DNA of 64,000 bases, taken from the NCBI GenBank assembly GCA_021647945.1, contig JAKITT010000002.1:1-64000 (forward strand), given 5' to 3'. Of this stretch, positions 56,889 through 64,000 are shown one piece after another. The stretch comes from Candidatus Polarisedimenticolaceae bacterium. GTDB lineage: Bacteria > Pseudomonadota > Gammaproteobacteria > Chromatiales > Chromatiaceae. Numbering within the stretch: the stretch's first letter is position 1; each line of letters opens with the position of its first letter. A program made the position numbers and the translations under genes. The notes under the pieces are model-generated. The model was given only the letters and a program-made list of their open reading frames with translations. It did not search any database and had not been told where the DNA came from.

Positions 56889-56974
56889 AAAAATAGCTTC
56901 CTCCGGGGATTCGGCATCGTCTGTAATTGGGCATATGTGGAGTATAACGAAATGGAGGGGATAGCCCCATACGG
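56889..56974 (+). repeat. truncated RAYT 5' fragment, copy c
   Basis: From AAAAATAGC at 56889 this matches bases 53657-53742 with few changes: the reverse complement encodes the first 15 residues of the transposase (MPNYRRCRIPGGSYF), then the shared upstream segment and CCCCATACGG, where the REP core breaks off. It is a remnant of a second RAYT gene or of a mobilised end. The 623-base gap 56595-57217 holds only this, the palindrome at 57007 and a candidate promoter; I see no gene. Confidence 0.75.
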
Positions 56975-57006
56975 AAGGTGCCGACCGGGAATCGAGAGTG
57001 GTATGG

Positions 57007-57032
57007 GATTCCCACGGGGGACCGTGGGAATC
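57007..57032. repeat. GATTCCCAC palindrome
   Basis: GATTCCCAC (57007-57015) pairs perfectly with GTGGGAATC (57024-57032) around an eight-base loop. It lies just after RAYT copy c and may be another dispersed repeat family. Confidence 0.55.
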
Positions 57033-57180
57033 AGTACTCAACCAGCTAAAGCCGTAGTTTTTTGCAGAAGTAAGCACCGACAAACGACGTAAAAGGTACC
57101 GGATCCCTTTACCGCTTTACCGGTTTTTATGTCAACGGGAACTAATCTATCGTTCCGGCCTCAGATTTCCGTAGGTTCTC

Positions 57181-57186
57181 TATAAT
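57181..57186 (+). promoter_or_regulatory. candidate -10 element before the Cys/His-rich protein
   Basis: A perfect TATAAT lies 60 bases before the chosen start. No good -35 lies 16-18 bases upstream. The bases CCTcagatttccgtAGG at 57159-57175 form a weak inverted repeat in the place where a MerR-type (CueR) activator would bind, but the match is poor. Confidence 0.35.
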
Positions 57187-57247
57187 GTTAGGGTTGATGT
57201 AGCAAAATTGGCTTGCAGTGAGTAAAAAAGGGGCGTACTTTTCGGTT

Positions 57248-57598
57248 ATGGCAAACTCAGTGGGCAAAAGCATGACTAAACTACTGCTGATCATCACTCT
57301 GATGTTTCAGCCAGTCATGCTCTCCTATGCCATGGCGAGTATGGTTCACTCTCACCAACAAGCCACATCATCCATGGATCACCACACCCTGCATAAGATG
57401 GGTGATCAACACGCTTCTGATGCGGATGCCAGCGATAATATATTGGATGATTGCTGTAACAGCGCCGCTTGTTGTCCTGCTGCAACGATCGTTGCTACCG
57501 AGATAGCACGCTCTGCACCTTCTACACTGTTTATCCACTTCTACTCCCCCTCTTGGCCGGTCATTGACCTCTCGGCTGAAATCAAACCTCCTCGATAA
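57248..57598 (+). CDS. small exported Cys/His/Met-rich protein, efflux-linked
   Basis: A protein of about 116 residues with a signal peptide (MTKLLLIITLMFQPVMLSYA) and a segment rich in metal ligands: HSHQQATSSMDHHTLHKMGD, then DDCCNSAACCP with four Cys. The layout resembles CopL-type and related periplasmic metal-binding proteins found upstream of copper-resistance genes, but I would not fix a family. Starts at GTG 57218, ATG 57248 or ATG 57272 are all possible and none has a clear ribosome site. It precedes the Cus-like efflux genes on the same strand by 270 bases, with a repeat between them. Confidence 0.55.
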   Translation: MANSVGKSMTKLLLIITLMFQPVMLSYAMASMVHSHQQATSSMDHHTLHKMGDQHASDADASDNILDDCCNSAACCPAATIVATEIARSAPSTLFIHFYSPSWPVIDLSAEIKPPR

Positions 57599-57724
57599 TT
57601 AATCATGCAATTCCAACCATCAATTTATGATGGCTTGGCTCTGATGCGGCGCATCTCACGCGCGCTTATGATTTAACTATTTGCTGCACTTTGTGCATCG
57701 GTTGATCGGTTCTCTCTGCCAATC

Positions 57725-57805
57725 CGTAGGGGGGTACGTTTTGTGTACCCACCCATTGCACGACACGGGAGCATGGTGGGCACAAAAAAACGTGCCCACC
57801 CTACG
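57725..57805. repeat. BIME-like paired palindromes between small protein and cusC
   Basis: Two hairpins, GGGTAC/GTACCC (57732-57750) and GGTGGGCAC/GTGCCCACC (57775-57800, A7-rich loop), lie within an outer CGTAGGG...CCCTACG pair (57725-57731, 57799-57805). The second hairpin belongs to the same GGGCAC family as 55323-55345. Confidence 0.6.
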
Positions 57806-57870
57806 TATGCTGCTTCCTAAATTATCCTGCTGAAGGGGTATTCGTGTTTAGAGAATCGAGGAGTAACTCT

Positions 57871-59172
57871 ATGTATTTTCGATTTTGTGATCTTTTCATC
57901 ACATCTCTGCGTCTGATATTGGTCGGTGTATTGGCATTAAGTTCAACTGCCATATGGGCTGACGAGGGACTGTCTGTCGAACAGGCAGTGGCAGAGGCAC
58001 TGACCCGCAACCCCACTCTGGCTGCTATTGAGGCACGGGCTGTGGCATTGGCAACCATACCAGACCAAGTGGGTGCACTGCGCGATCCCCGACTCTCAAT
58101 AAAAACGCTTAACGTCCCGCTCGACAGCCTCTCTTTCACCCAGGAGGGGATGACGCAATTACAGGTGGGACTCTCTCAGATGCTGCCCTATCCCGGCAAG
58201 CTGGCGTTGCGTTCTAAAGCTGCTGGATATGAGGCGAGTGCGGCAAAATCGGAGGTGGCAGAACGACGCTTACAGCTGGTTCAAGATATCAAAATGGTGT
58301 GGTGGAACCTCTTCTATCTAGATCGAATGTTGGAGGTGATTGCCCGCAACCAGAGGCTGTTGGAACAGTTTGTCGTGGTGGCGGAGACACGTTACCAAGT
58401 TGGGCGGGGGCTGCAACAAGACATTCTGTTGGCCCAGCTTGAACGTTCAAAATTGAATGACCTCACACTCCGCATTCAGAATATGCGGGAGAACGAAGCG
58501 ACACGCCTCAACAGGCTGCTGGATCGTCCTGTGGCAATGCCGGTTCAACTACCCAGCTCAGTAGATGAAAAATTACCTACACTGCAAAGCGTGGCGACAC
58601 TACAAATGCGTGCCGAAACGGGGCATCCGCGTCTGGCGACAGGGAGAGAGCAGTTGGCGGCGGCACGTAGCCGCGTCGATCTGGCAAAAAAGAGCTATGC
58701 ACCTGATTTCAATGTGGGGGTGGCTTATGGCCTACGTGGCGGTGATAACCCCGACGGCAGCAGCCGGGCTGATTTTGGCTCTATTATGGTCAGTATGAAT
58801 CTACCCATCTATACCGGGCGTAAGCAGGATCGTGCGGTTGATCAGCGTCAGGCGCAGTGGATGCAGCAGAAGTATCAACTAGAAGATCTTCACAACCAAA
58901 TCGCCTCAAATGTGCAACAGGCGATCACCGACTACCAACGTGCCGGTGAGCAGGCACAGCTCTTTAAGCAAGAGATCATTCCCCTGGCTCGCCAGACTGT
59001 AGATGCGATGCTGGCGGGTTATCAGGTGGGCAGCGTCGATTTTCTCAATCTGGTGCGCAGCCAAACCACACTCTACAACTATGAAACCGAATACTGGAAA
59101 GCCTTGAGTGGCGCTAATCAGGCGCGCGCCCGATTGGTTGCTGCTGTTGGCGAGGAGAAGATTTATGAGTAA
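57871..59172 (+). CDS. cusC: CusC-like outer-membrane channel (TolC family)
   Basis: A 433-residue outer-membrane efflux protein with two OEP repeats. A signal peptide ends near IWADEGLSVEQAVAEALTRN. Later marks are QVGLSQMLPYPGKLALRSKA and the second repeat VDLAKKSYAPDFNVGVAYGL. It would form the exit duct with the adaptor and pump encoded next. No lipobox is seen, unlike E. coli CusC. I chose ATG 57871 because GAGGAG lies eight bases upstream; a GTG start at 57844 would add nine residues. It overlaps cusB by eight bases. Confidence 0.88.
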   Translation: MYFRFCDLFITSLRLILVGVLALSSTAIWADEGLSVEQAVAEALTRNPTLAAIEARAVALATIPDQVGALRDPRLSIKTLNVPLDSLSFTQEGMTQLQVGLSQMLPYPGKLALRSKAAGYEASAAKSEVAERRLQLVQDIKMVWWNLFYLDRMLEVIARNQRLLEQFVVVAETRYQVGRGLQQDILLAQLERSKLNDLTLRIQNMRENEATRLNRLLDRPVAMPVQLPSSVDEKLPTLQSVATLQMRAETGHPRLATGREQLAAARSRVDLAKKSYAPDFNVGVAYGLRGGDNPDGSSRADFGSIMVSMNLPIYTGRKQDRAVDQRQAQWMQQKYQLEDLHNQIASNVQQAITDYQRAGEQAQLFKQEIIPLARQTVDAMLAGYQVGSVDFLNLVRSQTTLYNYETEYWKALSGANQARARLVAAVGEEKIYE

Positions 59173-60520
59173 ACCATTGATTACGGTTGCACTTGCCACC
59201 GCATTGGGTCTGGGTTTTGCTGGTGGCTATTGGCTGTCAAACGCTGGCTCTCCACTACCACTCGCAGAGACGGGGGGGCAACCGTCTGAACGTAAGGTGC
59301 TGTTTTGGCGTAACCCGATGAATCCGTCAATCACCTCACCAACGCCTGCCAAAGATGGTATGGGCATGGATTACCTGCCCGTCTACGCCGATAACGGCGA
59401 TGGTGGGGATGAACCGGCAGGCACGGTGAAGATTGACCCTGTCACCGTGCAGAACATCGGTGTTCGTACGGCTAAAGTAAAGCTGCGCAGCTTGGCTCGC
59501 CAGCTAAAGGCCCTGGGGCGGGTGGATTTTAATGAGGAGCGATTGGCTCGTCTGCATCCCAAGACATCGGGCTGGATTGAGCAGTTGATGGTGGATGAGA
59601 CCGGGGTGCGGGTCAATAAAGGCACCATTCTGCTGGGGTTATATTCCCCGGACTTGGTCGCTGCACAGCGGGAGTATCTGGTGGCGCTGGAGAACTGGGA
59701 GGCGGTGCGTAACAGCACAGTGGGGCGGATGAAAAAATCAGCGAAGAATCTGCTACGAAGCTCACGTGAGCGACTGGAGCTGTTTGATATGCCTGCCCAT
59801 CAGATTAAGGAGCTGGAGAAAAGCCGTAAGATCAAAAAACGGCTACATATCCACTCACCCTTTGCCGGGCACATCATGCATATTGGTGCGCGTGATGGTC
59901 AGTACATTACACCCAAGGATGAGCTCTATCTGATTGCTGACCTGAGCCGCATCTGGGTCAATGTTGATATCTATGAGGATGATCTCCCCTGGATGAAGAT
60001 TGGTGACCGTGCAGAGATGACGGTACGTGCAGCACCGGGCCGTGCTTTTACCGGCAAGGTCACTTTTATCCACCCCACCATGCAGAAGAAGAGCCGCACG
60101 GTGCGCGTGCGGTTGGAGTTTGACAATGCCGATCTGGTGCTAAAACCCGGCATGTTTGCCAATGTGGTGCTGCATGTTGATGAGCAACCCAATGCGGCGG
60201 TTGTTCCCTCTGAGGCTATTATCCGTTCAGGCTCCCGTGAGCAGCTGTTTGTGGTGCGTGAGCCCGGTAAGTTTGAACCACGGTTGGTGATATTGGGTGT
60301 GAGTGCGGGTGGTTACACTCAGATTTTAGACGGCGTGGAGCCGGGTGAAGTGGTGGTCACCTCCAGTCAGTTCCTGATCGACTCTGAATCCAAACTGCGT
60401 GAGGCGACGGCCAAGATGATGGCGGCGATGGCGGCAGAGTCTGCGACTGAGAATGTAGATATGTCTGATATGGAGATGGATGATATGTCGATGGACGATG
60501 AAGCTGGAGGTCACCCATGA
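59165..60520 (+). CDS. cusB: CusB-like periplasmic adaptor with heavy-metal-binding region
   Basis: A 451-residue RND membrane-fusion protein. It has an N-terminal signal/anchor (ITVALATALGLGFAGGYWL). Then comes the heavy-metal-binding region VLFWRNPMNPSIT and KDGMGMDYLPVYAD (residues about 45-80), lipoyl and barrel-sandwich segments, and an acidic Met-rich C-terminal tail (DMSDMEMDDMSMDDEAGGHP). Methionines in this region bind Cu(I)/Ag(I) in CusB. I chose ATG 59165; a longer frame overlaps cusC deeply and has no homology. cusA overlaps its stop by four bases. Confidence 0.9.
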   Translation: MSKPLITVALATALGLGFAGGYWLSNAGSPLPLAETGGQPSERKVLFWRNPMNPSITSPTPAKDGMGMDYLPVYADNGDGGDEPAGTVKIDPVTVQNIGVRTAKVKLRSLARQLKALGRVDFNEERLARLHPKTSGWIEQLMVDETGVRVNKGTILLGLYSPDLVAAQREYLVALENWEAVRNSTVGRMKKSAKNLLRSSRERLELFDMPAHQIKELEKSRKIKKRLHIHSPFAGHIMHIGARDGQYITPKDELYLIADLSRIWVNVDIYEDDLPWMKIGDRAEMTVRAAPGRAFTGKVTFIHPTMQKKSRTVRVRLEFDNADLVLKPGMFANVVLHVDEQPNAAVVPSEAIIRSGSREQLFVVREPGKFEPRLVILGVSAGGYTQILDGVEPGEVVVTSSQFLIDSESKLREATAKMMAAMAAESATENVDMSDMEMDDMSMDDEAGGHP

Positions 60521-63500
60521 TCCAGGCCATCATCAACGCCTCGCTACGGGAGAAGTTCCAGGTACTGATCGCTACCTTCATCATTCTGGTAGCAGGCATC
60601 TGGGCGGTAAAAAACACTCCGTTGGATGCGATTCCTGACCTCTCGGATGTACAGGTGATCGTCTTCACTGAGTACCCCGGTCAGTCACCTCAGGTGGTGG
60701 AGGATCAGGTCACCTATCCACTCACCACCGCCATGCTGGCGGTACCCAAAAGCAAGGTGGTGCGCGGCTATAGCTTCTTCGGCTACAGTTTCGTCTACAT
60801 CATCTTTGAAGATGGTACTGATATGTACTGGGCGCGGGCGCGGGTGCTGGAGTATCTCAACTACGTCAGCTCCCGCCTGCCGTCGGGACTCTCCCCCTCA
60901 CTGGGGCCGGATGCCACTGGCGTGGGCTGGATCTACGAGTACGCCCTAGTGGACAGAACCGGCCAGCACGATCTGGCGCAACTGCGCTCACTACAGGATT
61001 GGTATCTGCGCTACCCGTTGCAGACGGTGGAGGGGATCTCCGAGGTCGCCTCTATCGGCGGCCATGTCAAACAGTATCAGGTGGAGGTCGATCCCAACGC
61101 ACTGCTCGCCTACAACATTCCGCTATCGAAGGTGAAACGGGCGATTCAGCGTTCCAACAACGATGTCGGCGGCAAGCTGATCGAGATGGCCGAGACGGAG
61201 TACATGGTGCGCGGCCTCGGTTATATCCAATCCATTGGTGACCTGGAGGTGATCCCGGTCGGGGTGGATGAGAATGGTACGCCGATTCGTATAAAGGATA
61301 TCGCTAATGTCCAGATCGGCCCCGATCTGCGCCGGGGTGCCGCTGAGCTGAATGGTGAAGGTGAGGTGGCCGGTGGCGTGGTGATCATGCGCTATGGTGA
61401 GAACGCCATGGCGACCATCGAGCGGGTGCGTGAGAAGCTGGCCGAGCTACAGAAAGGGCTGCCTGAAGGGGTTGAGATCGTGCCGGTCTACGACCGGGGT
61501 GACCTGATCGAACGGGCGGTAGAGAATCTGGTTGAGAAGCTGATCGAAGAGTCGATTGTGGTCAGCCTCATCTGCATCCTCTTTCTGCTGCACGCCCGCT
61601 CTGCACTGGTGGCCATTCTGACCCTGCCGATCGGCATTCTGATCGCCTTCATCATCATGAAAACTCAGGGTATCAACGCCAACATCATGTCGCTGGGTGG
61701 TATCGCCATCGCCATCGGAGCCATGGTGGATGGTGCCATTGTGATGATTGAGAATGCCCATAAACATCTGGAGCATGCCGGTGTTCGCAAAGGGGGGGAG
61801 CTAACCAGCGCCGAACGCTGGGGGGCGATTGGTGATGCCTCCCGCGAGGTCGGCCCGGCACTCTTCTTCTCGCTGCTGATCATTACCGTCTCATTCCTGC
61901 CGGTCTTTACCTTGCAGGCGCAGGAGGGACGGCTGTTTGCACCACTCGCCTTTACCAAGACCTATGCCATGGCCGCCTCAGCCATACTGGCCGTCACGCT
62001 GGTGCCGGTACTGATGGGTTTTTTCATTCGCGGCAAGATCATGCCTGAAGCCAAAAATCCGGTAAACCGCATCCTGCACTGGATGCATGCGCCGGTATTG
62101 AAACAGGCGATTCGCTTTCGCTGGATCACCCTGGCTTTTGCCGTGGGCCTACTGGCCGCCACCAGCTACCCATTGGAGCGGCTTGGCAGTGAATTTATGC
62201 CGCCGCTGGATGAGGGCGATATCCTCTACATGCCGACCACCTATCCCGGCATCTCCATCACCAAAGCCAAGGAGCTGATGCAGCAGACCGACAAGATCTT
62301 GATGAGCTTCCCGGAGGTGCATCACGTCTTTGGCAAGGTGGGACGCGCCAATACTGCCACCGACCCGGCACCGCTGGCGATGCTGGAGACTACCGTCAGA
62401 TTGAGGGATCGTTCCGAGTGGCCCGACCCGAGCAAAACCACCAAGGCGTTGATGGATGAGATGGATGCGGCGATCAAGTTCCCAGGGCTGGCCAACGCCT
62501 GGACGATGCCGATCAAGACCCGTATCGACATGCTCTCCACCGGCATCAAGACCCCCATCGGCATCAAGGTGAGTGGGCCGGATCTGAATGTGCTGGAGGA
62601 GGTTGCGGGCAAGATTGAGCAGGCGCTGACCCAGATGCCGGATACCCTCTCTGCTTTTGCAGATAAGGCGGCTGGAGGCTACTACCTCGACTTCGACATT
62701 GACCGGGAAGAGGCCTCCCGCTATGGGCTGACCACGGGCGATGTGCAGGATGTGATTCAAACCGCCATCGGTGGCATGAATGTTACCCACACCGTCGAGG
62801 GGCTGGAGCGTTACCCAGTCAACCTGCGCTACCCCAGGGATCTGCGCGACAACATCGAGAGCCTGAAACGGGTGCTGATTCCGACCCCCACCGGCGCACA
62901 GATCCCGCTCTCACTGGTGGCTGATCTGCAACTGCGGCGCGGCCCACCGAGCATCAAGAGTGAAAACTCACGCCCCAACGCCTGGATCTATGTCGATATC
63001 AAAACCTCTGATATTGGCGGTTATGTGGCTAAAGCAAAGCAGGTGGTTGAGAGTCGGGTGGAGATTCCCGCCGGTTACACCATCATCTGGTCAGGGCAGT
63101 TTGAGTATATGGAGCGGGCTGAGGAGCGGTTGCGTATCGTGGTTCCTGGCACCCTGCTGCTGATCTTCCTGCTGCTCTACTTCAACTTCAAAAACATCAC
63201 CGAACCGCTGGTGGTGATGCTCTCCATCCCCTTCGGGCTGATCGGCGGCTTCTGGCTGATCCACTACCTCGGCTTCAACATGTCGGTGGCCGTGGCGGTC
63301 GGTTTTATCGCCCTGGCTGGGGTGGCGGCGGAGATTGGTGTGCTGGTGCTCACCTTTATCGACCAGGAGATCGCCCGTCGTCACCGAGATAAAGGGGGGA
63401 GATTAACCGCCAGTGAGATTATGGATGCGGTACATACGGGCACCTCAGAGCGAGTACGACCCATTGCGATGACAGCCACCGCCATCATCGCCGGTCTGCT

Positions 63501-63666
63501 GCCGATCATGTGGAGTTCAGGCACCGGCTCCGAGGTGATGCAGCGCATCGCTGCCCCGATGGTGGGTGGCATGATCACCGTCACCCTGCTCTGCCTGCTG
63601 GTACTGCCTGTCATCTACGGCATGGTGTTGCAGATGCAAGAACGATTTCATAAACCTTCAGAGTAA
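60517..63666 (+). CDS. cusA: CusA-like heavy-metal RND efflux pump
   Basis: A 1049-residue inner-membrane proton-driven pump of the heavy-metal (HME) RND group. The proton-relay helix reads MSLGGIAIAIGAMVDGAIVM followed by IENAHKHLE, the sequence of CusA-type pumps. Periplasmic metal-site methionines align with CusA: Met in LYMPTTYPG, APLAMLETT and RIDMLSTGIKTP. The second half carries the usual HME ending (TAIIAGLLPIMWSSGTGSEV). Metal is most likely Cu(I)/Ag(I); Zn/Co cannot be excluded by eye. Length matches E. coli CusA (1047). Last of the three-gene overlapped set. Confidence 0.95.
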   Translation: MIQAIINASLREKFQVLIATFIILVAGIWAVKNTPLDAIPDLSDVQVIVFTEYPGQSPQVVEDQVTYPLTTAMLAVPKSKVVRGYSFFGYSFVYIIFEDGTDMYWARARVLEYLNYVSSRLPSGLSPSLGPDATGVGWIYEYALVDRTGQHDLAQLRSLQDWYLRYPLQTVEGISEVASIGGHVKQYQVEVDPNALLAYNIPLSKVKRAIQRSNNDVGGKLIEMAETEYMVRGLGYIQSIGDLEVIPVGVDENGTPIRIKDIANVQIGPDLRRGAAELNGEGEVAGGVVIMRYGENAMATIERVREKLAELQKGLPEGVEIVPVYDRGDLIERAVENLVEKLIEESIVVSLICILFLLHARSALVAILTLPIGILIAFIIMKTQGINANIMSLGGIAIAIGAMVDGAIVMIENAHKHLEHAGVRKGGELTSAERWGAIGDASREVGPALFFSLLIITVSFLPVFTLQAQEGRLFAPLAFTKTYAMAASAILAVTLVPVLMGFFIRGKIMPEAKNPVNRILHWMHAPVLKQAIRFRWITLAFAVGLLAATSYPLERLGSEFMPPLDEGDILYMPTTYPGISITKAKELMQQTDKILMSFPEVHHVFGKVGRANTATDPAPLAMLETTVRLRDRSEWPDPSKTTKALMDEMDAAIKFPGLANAWTMPIKTRIDMLSTGIKTPIGIKVSGPDLNVLEEVAGKIEQALTQMPDTLSAFADKAAGGYYLDFDIDREEASRYGLTTGDVQDVIQTAIGGMNVTHTVEGLERYPVNLRYPRDLRDNIESLKRVLIPTPTGAQIPLSLVADLQLRRGPPSIKSENSRPNAWIYVDIKTSDIGGYVAKAKQVVESRVEIPAGYTIIWSGQFEYMERAEERLRIVVPGTLLLIFLLLYFNFKNITEPLVVMLSIPFGLIGGFWLIHYLGFNMSVAVAVGFIALAGVAAEIGVLVLTFIDQEIARRHRDKGGRLTASEIMDAVHTGTSERVRPIAMTATAIIAGLLPIMWSSGTGSEVMQRIAAPMVGGMITVTLLCLLVLPVIYGMVLQMQERFHKPSE

Positions 63667-63694
63667 CTATCCATTGTCCAATCAAGAGGAAAAA

Positions 63695-64000
63695 ATGATG
63701 AAACAGAGAAAACAGCCCATTGCAGCTTTTGCATTGTGTGGATTTTTGGCTATGACCCCCGTCGTCTTTGCCGCTGGAGAACATGATCATGGGGATCATA
63801 AAATGCAATCAGGCAGCATGGATCATATGAACCAGGGTGCAGACCACAAAATGTCATCTGGCGAGATGGATCATAAAATGCACGATGGCGCGGATCACAA
63901 GAGTCATGACGCAAAGATGGGCGGCATGTTCCTGAAGAAAAAAGAGATTGATGGTTACACCGTCACTTTCCACATCATGAAAGCAAAACCCGGCAAGGAG
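63695..64000 (+). CDS. Met/His-rich periplasmic protein, N-terminal part only
   Basis: An open frame of 102 residues runs off the right edge. A signal peptide (MMKQRKQPIAAFALCGFLAM) ends near VVFAAGEH, followed by repeats of the form HDHGDHKMQSGSMDHMNQG and SGEMDHKMHDGADHKSH, which supply many Met and His metal ligands. The last part, KKKEIDGYTVTFHIMKAKPG, starts a folded domain. It begins 28 bases after cusA behind AGAGGA, so it belongs to the efflux operon, probably as a metal chaperone like CusF. Its full length is unknown. Confidence 0.75.
   Translation, partial: MMKQRKQPIAAFALCGFLAMTPVVFAAGEHDHGDHKMQSGSMDHMNQGADHKMSSGEMDHKMHDGADHKSHDAKMGGMFLKKKEIDGYTVTFHIMKAKPGKE

Noticed and set aside
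57154-57180. CueR operator before the Cys/His-rich gene
   Set aside because: The inverted repeat is only CCT/AGG and does not match the ACCTTCC/GGAAGGT operator well enough.
51590-57810. CRISPR array or phage remnant in the accessory region
   Set aside because: The repeats are scattered palindromes with no regular spacing or spacers, and no phage structural or integrase gene is seen.
62149-62790. 213-residue minus-strand open frame inside cusA
   Set aside because: Shadow frame of a GC-rich coding region; no ribosome site or recognisable domain, and cusA is fully intact there.

Overview
The window is chromosomal DNA from a gammaproteobacterium. This rests on protein similarity and gene order: ssb / yajR-type MFS / uvrA, a continuous str-S10-spc-alpha ribosomal block, tRNA-Tyr-Gly-Thr-tuf-tRNA-Trp-secE-nusG-rplKAJL-rpoBC, and ispE-prs-rplY-pth beside hemA-prfA-prmC. 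I cannot name the genus. The long bacterial core, the second EF-G gene, the OprP-like porin and the Cus efflux genes fit a free-living or environmental member of the Chromatiales/Pseudomonadales type.

Layout. Bases 1-8160: the tail of an unidentified gene, ssb, a YajR-like transporter, uvrA (divergent), a kelch-repeat lipoprotein, a deoxyinosine-type DNA glycosylase and a SAM hydrolase-family protein. Bases 8311-26404 (minus strand): one unbroken run rpsL-rpsG-fusA-tuf-rpsJ ... secY-rpmJ-rpsM-rpsK-rpsD-rpoA-rplQ, with a textbook promoter before rpsL, an internal promoter before rpsM and a terminator after rplQ. Bases 26743-28821: a second EF-G gene, divergent from the str block. Bases 29000-42703 (minus strand): a second translation/transcription block with four tRNAs, a second tuf, secE, nusG, rplKAJL and rpoBC, including an L10-type leader and an rplL-rpoB attenuator. 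It converges on the second EF-G gene at a double hairpin.

Bases 42954-51587 (plus strand): a TPR lipoprotein, ispE, tRNA-Gln, prs, rplY, pth, hemA, prfA and prmC. lolB, which often lies between the TPR gene and ispE, is missing here. The leader of prs folds into four close hairpins, and prmC seems to need a non-standard ATC start.

Bases 51590-57810 are accessory DNA: a HigBA toxin-antitoxin pair, a 5'-truncated RelE/ParE-like toxin remnant, several palindromic repeat families, a REP-associated tyrosine transposase flanked by inverted REP sequences with further copies nearby, and two outer-membrane porins. Bases 57248-64000 carry a copper/silver-type efflux locus: a small Cys/His/Met-rich exported protein, CusC-, CusB- and CusA-like subunits, and the start of a Met/His-rich periplasmic protein cut by the window end.

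I see no CRISPR array, rRNA, prophage or clearly new multi-gene defence system. The most unusual items are the RAYT/REP family with its transposase-fragment copy, the structured prs leader, the probable ATC start of prmC, the mosaic divergence between the two tuf genes, and the 11-bp tandem repeats plus Fur-like site upstream of the OprP-like porin.
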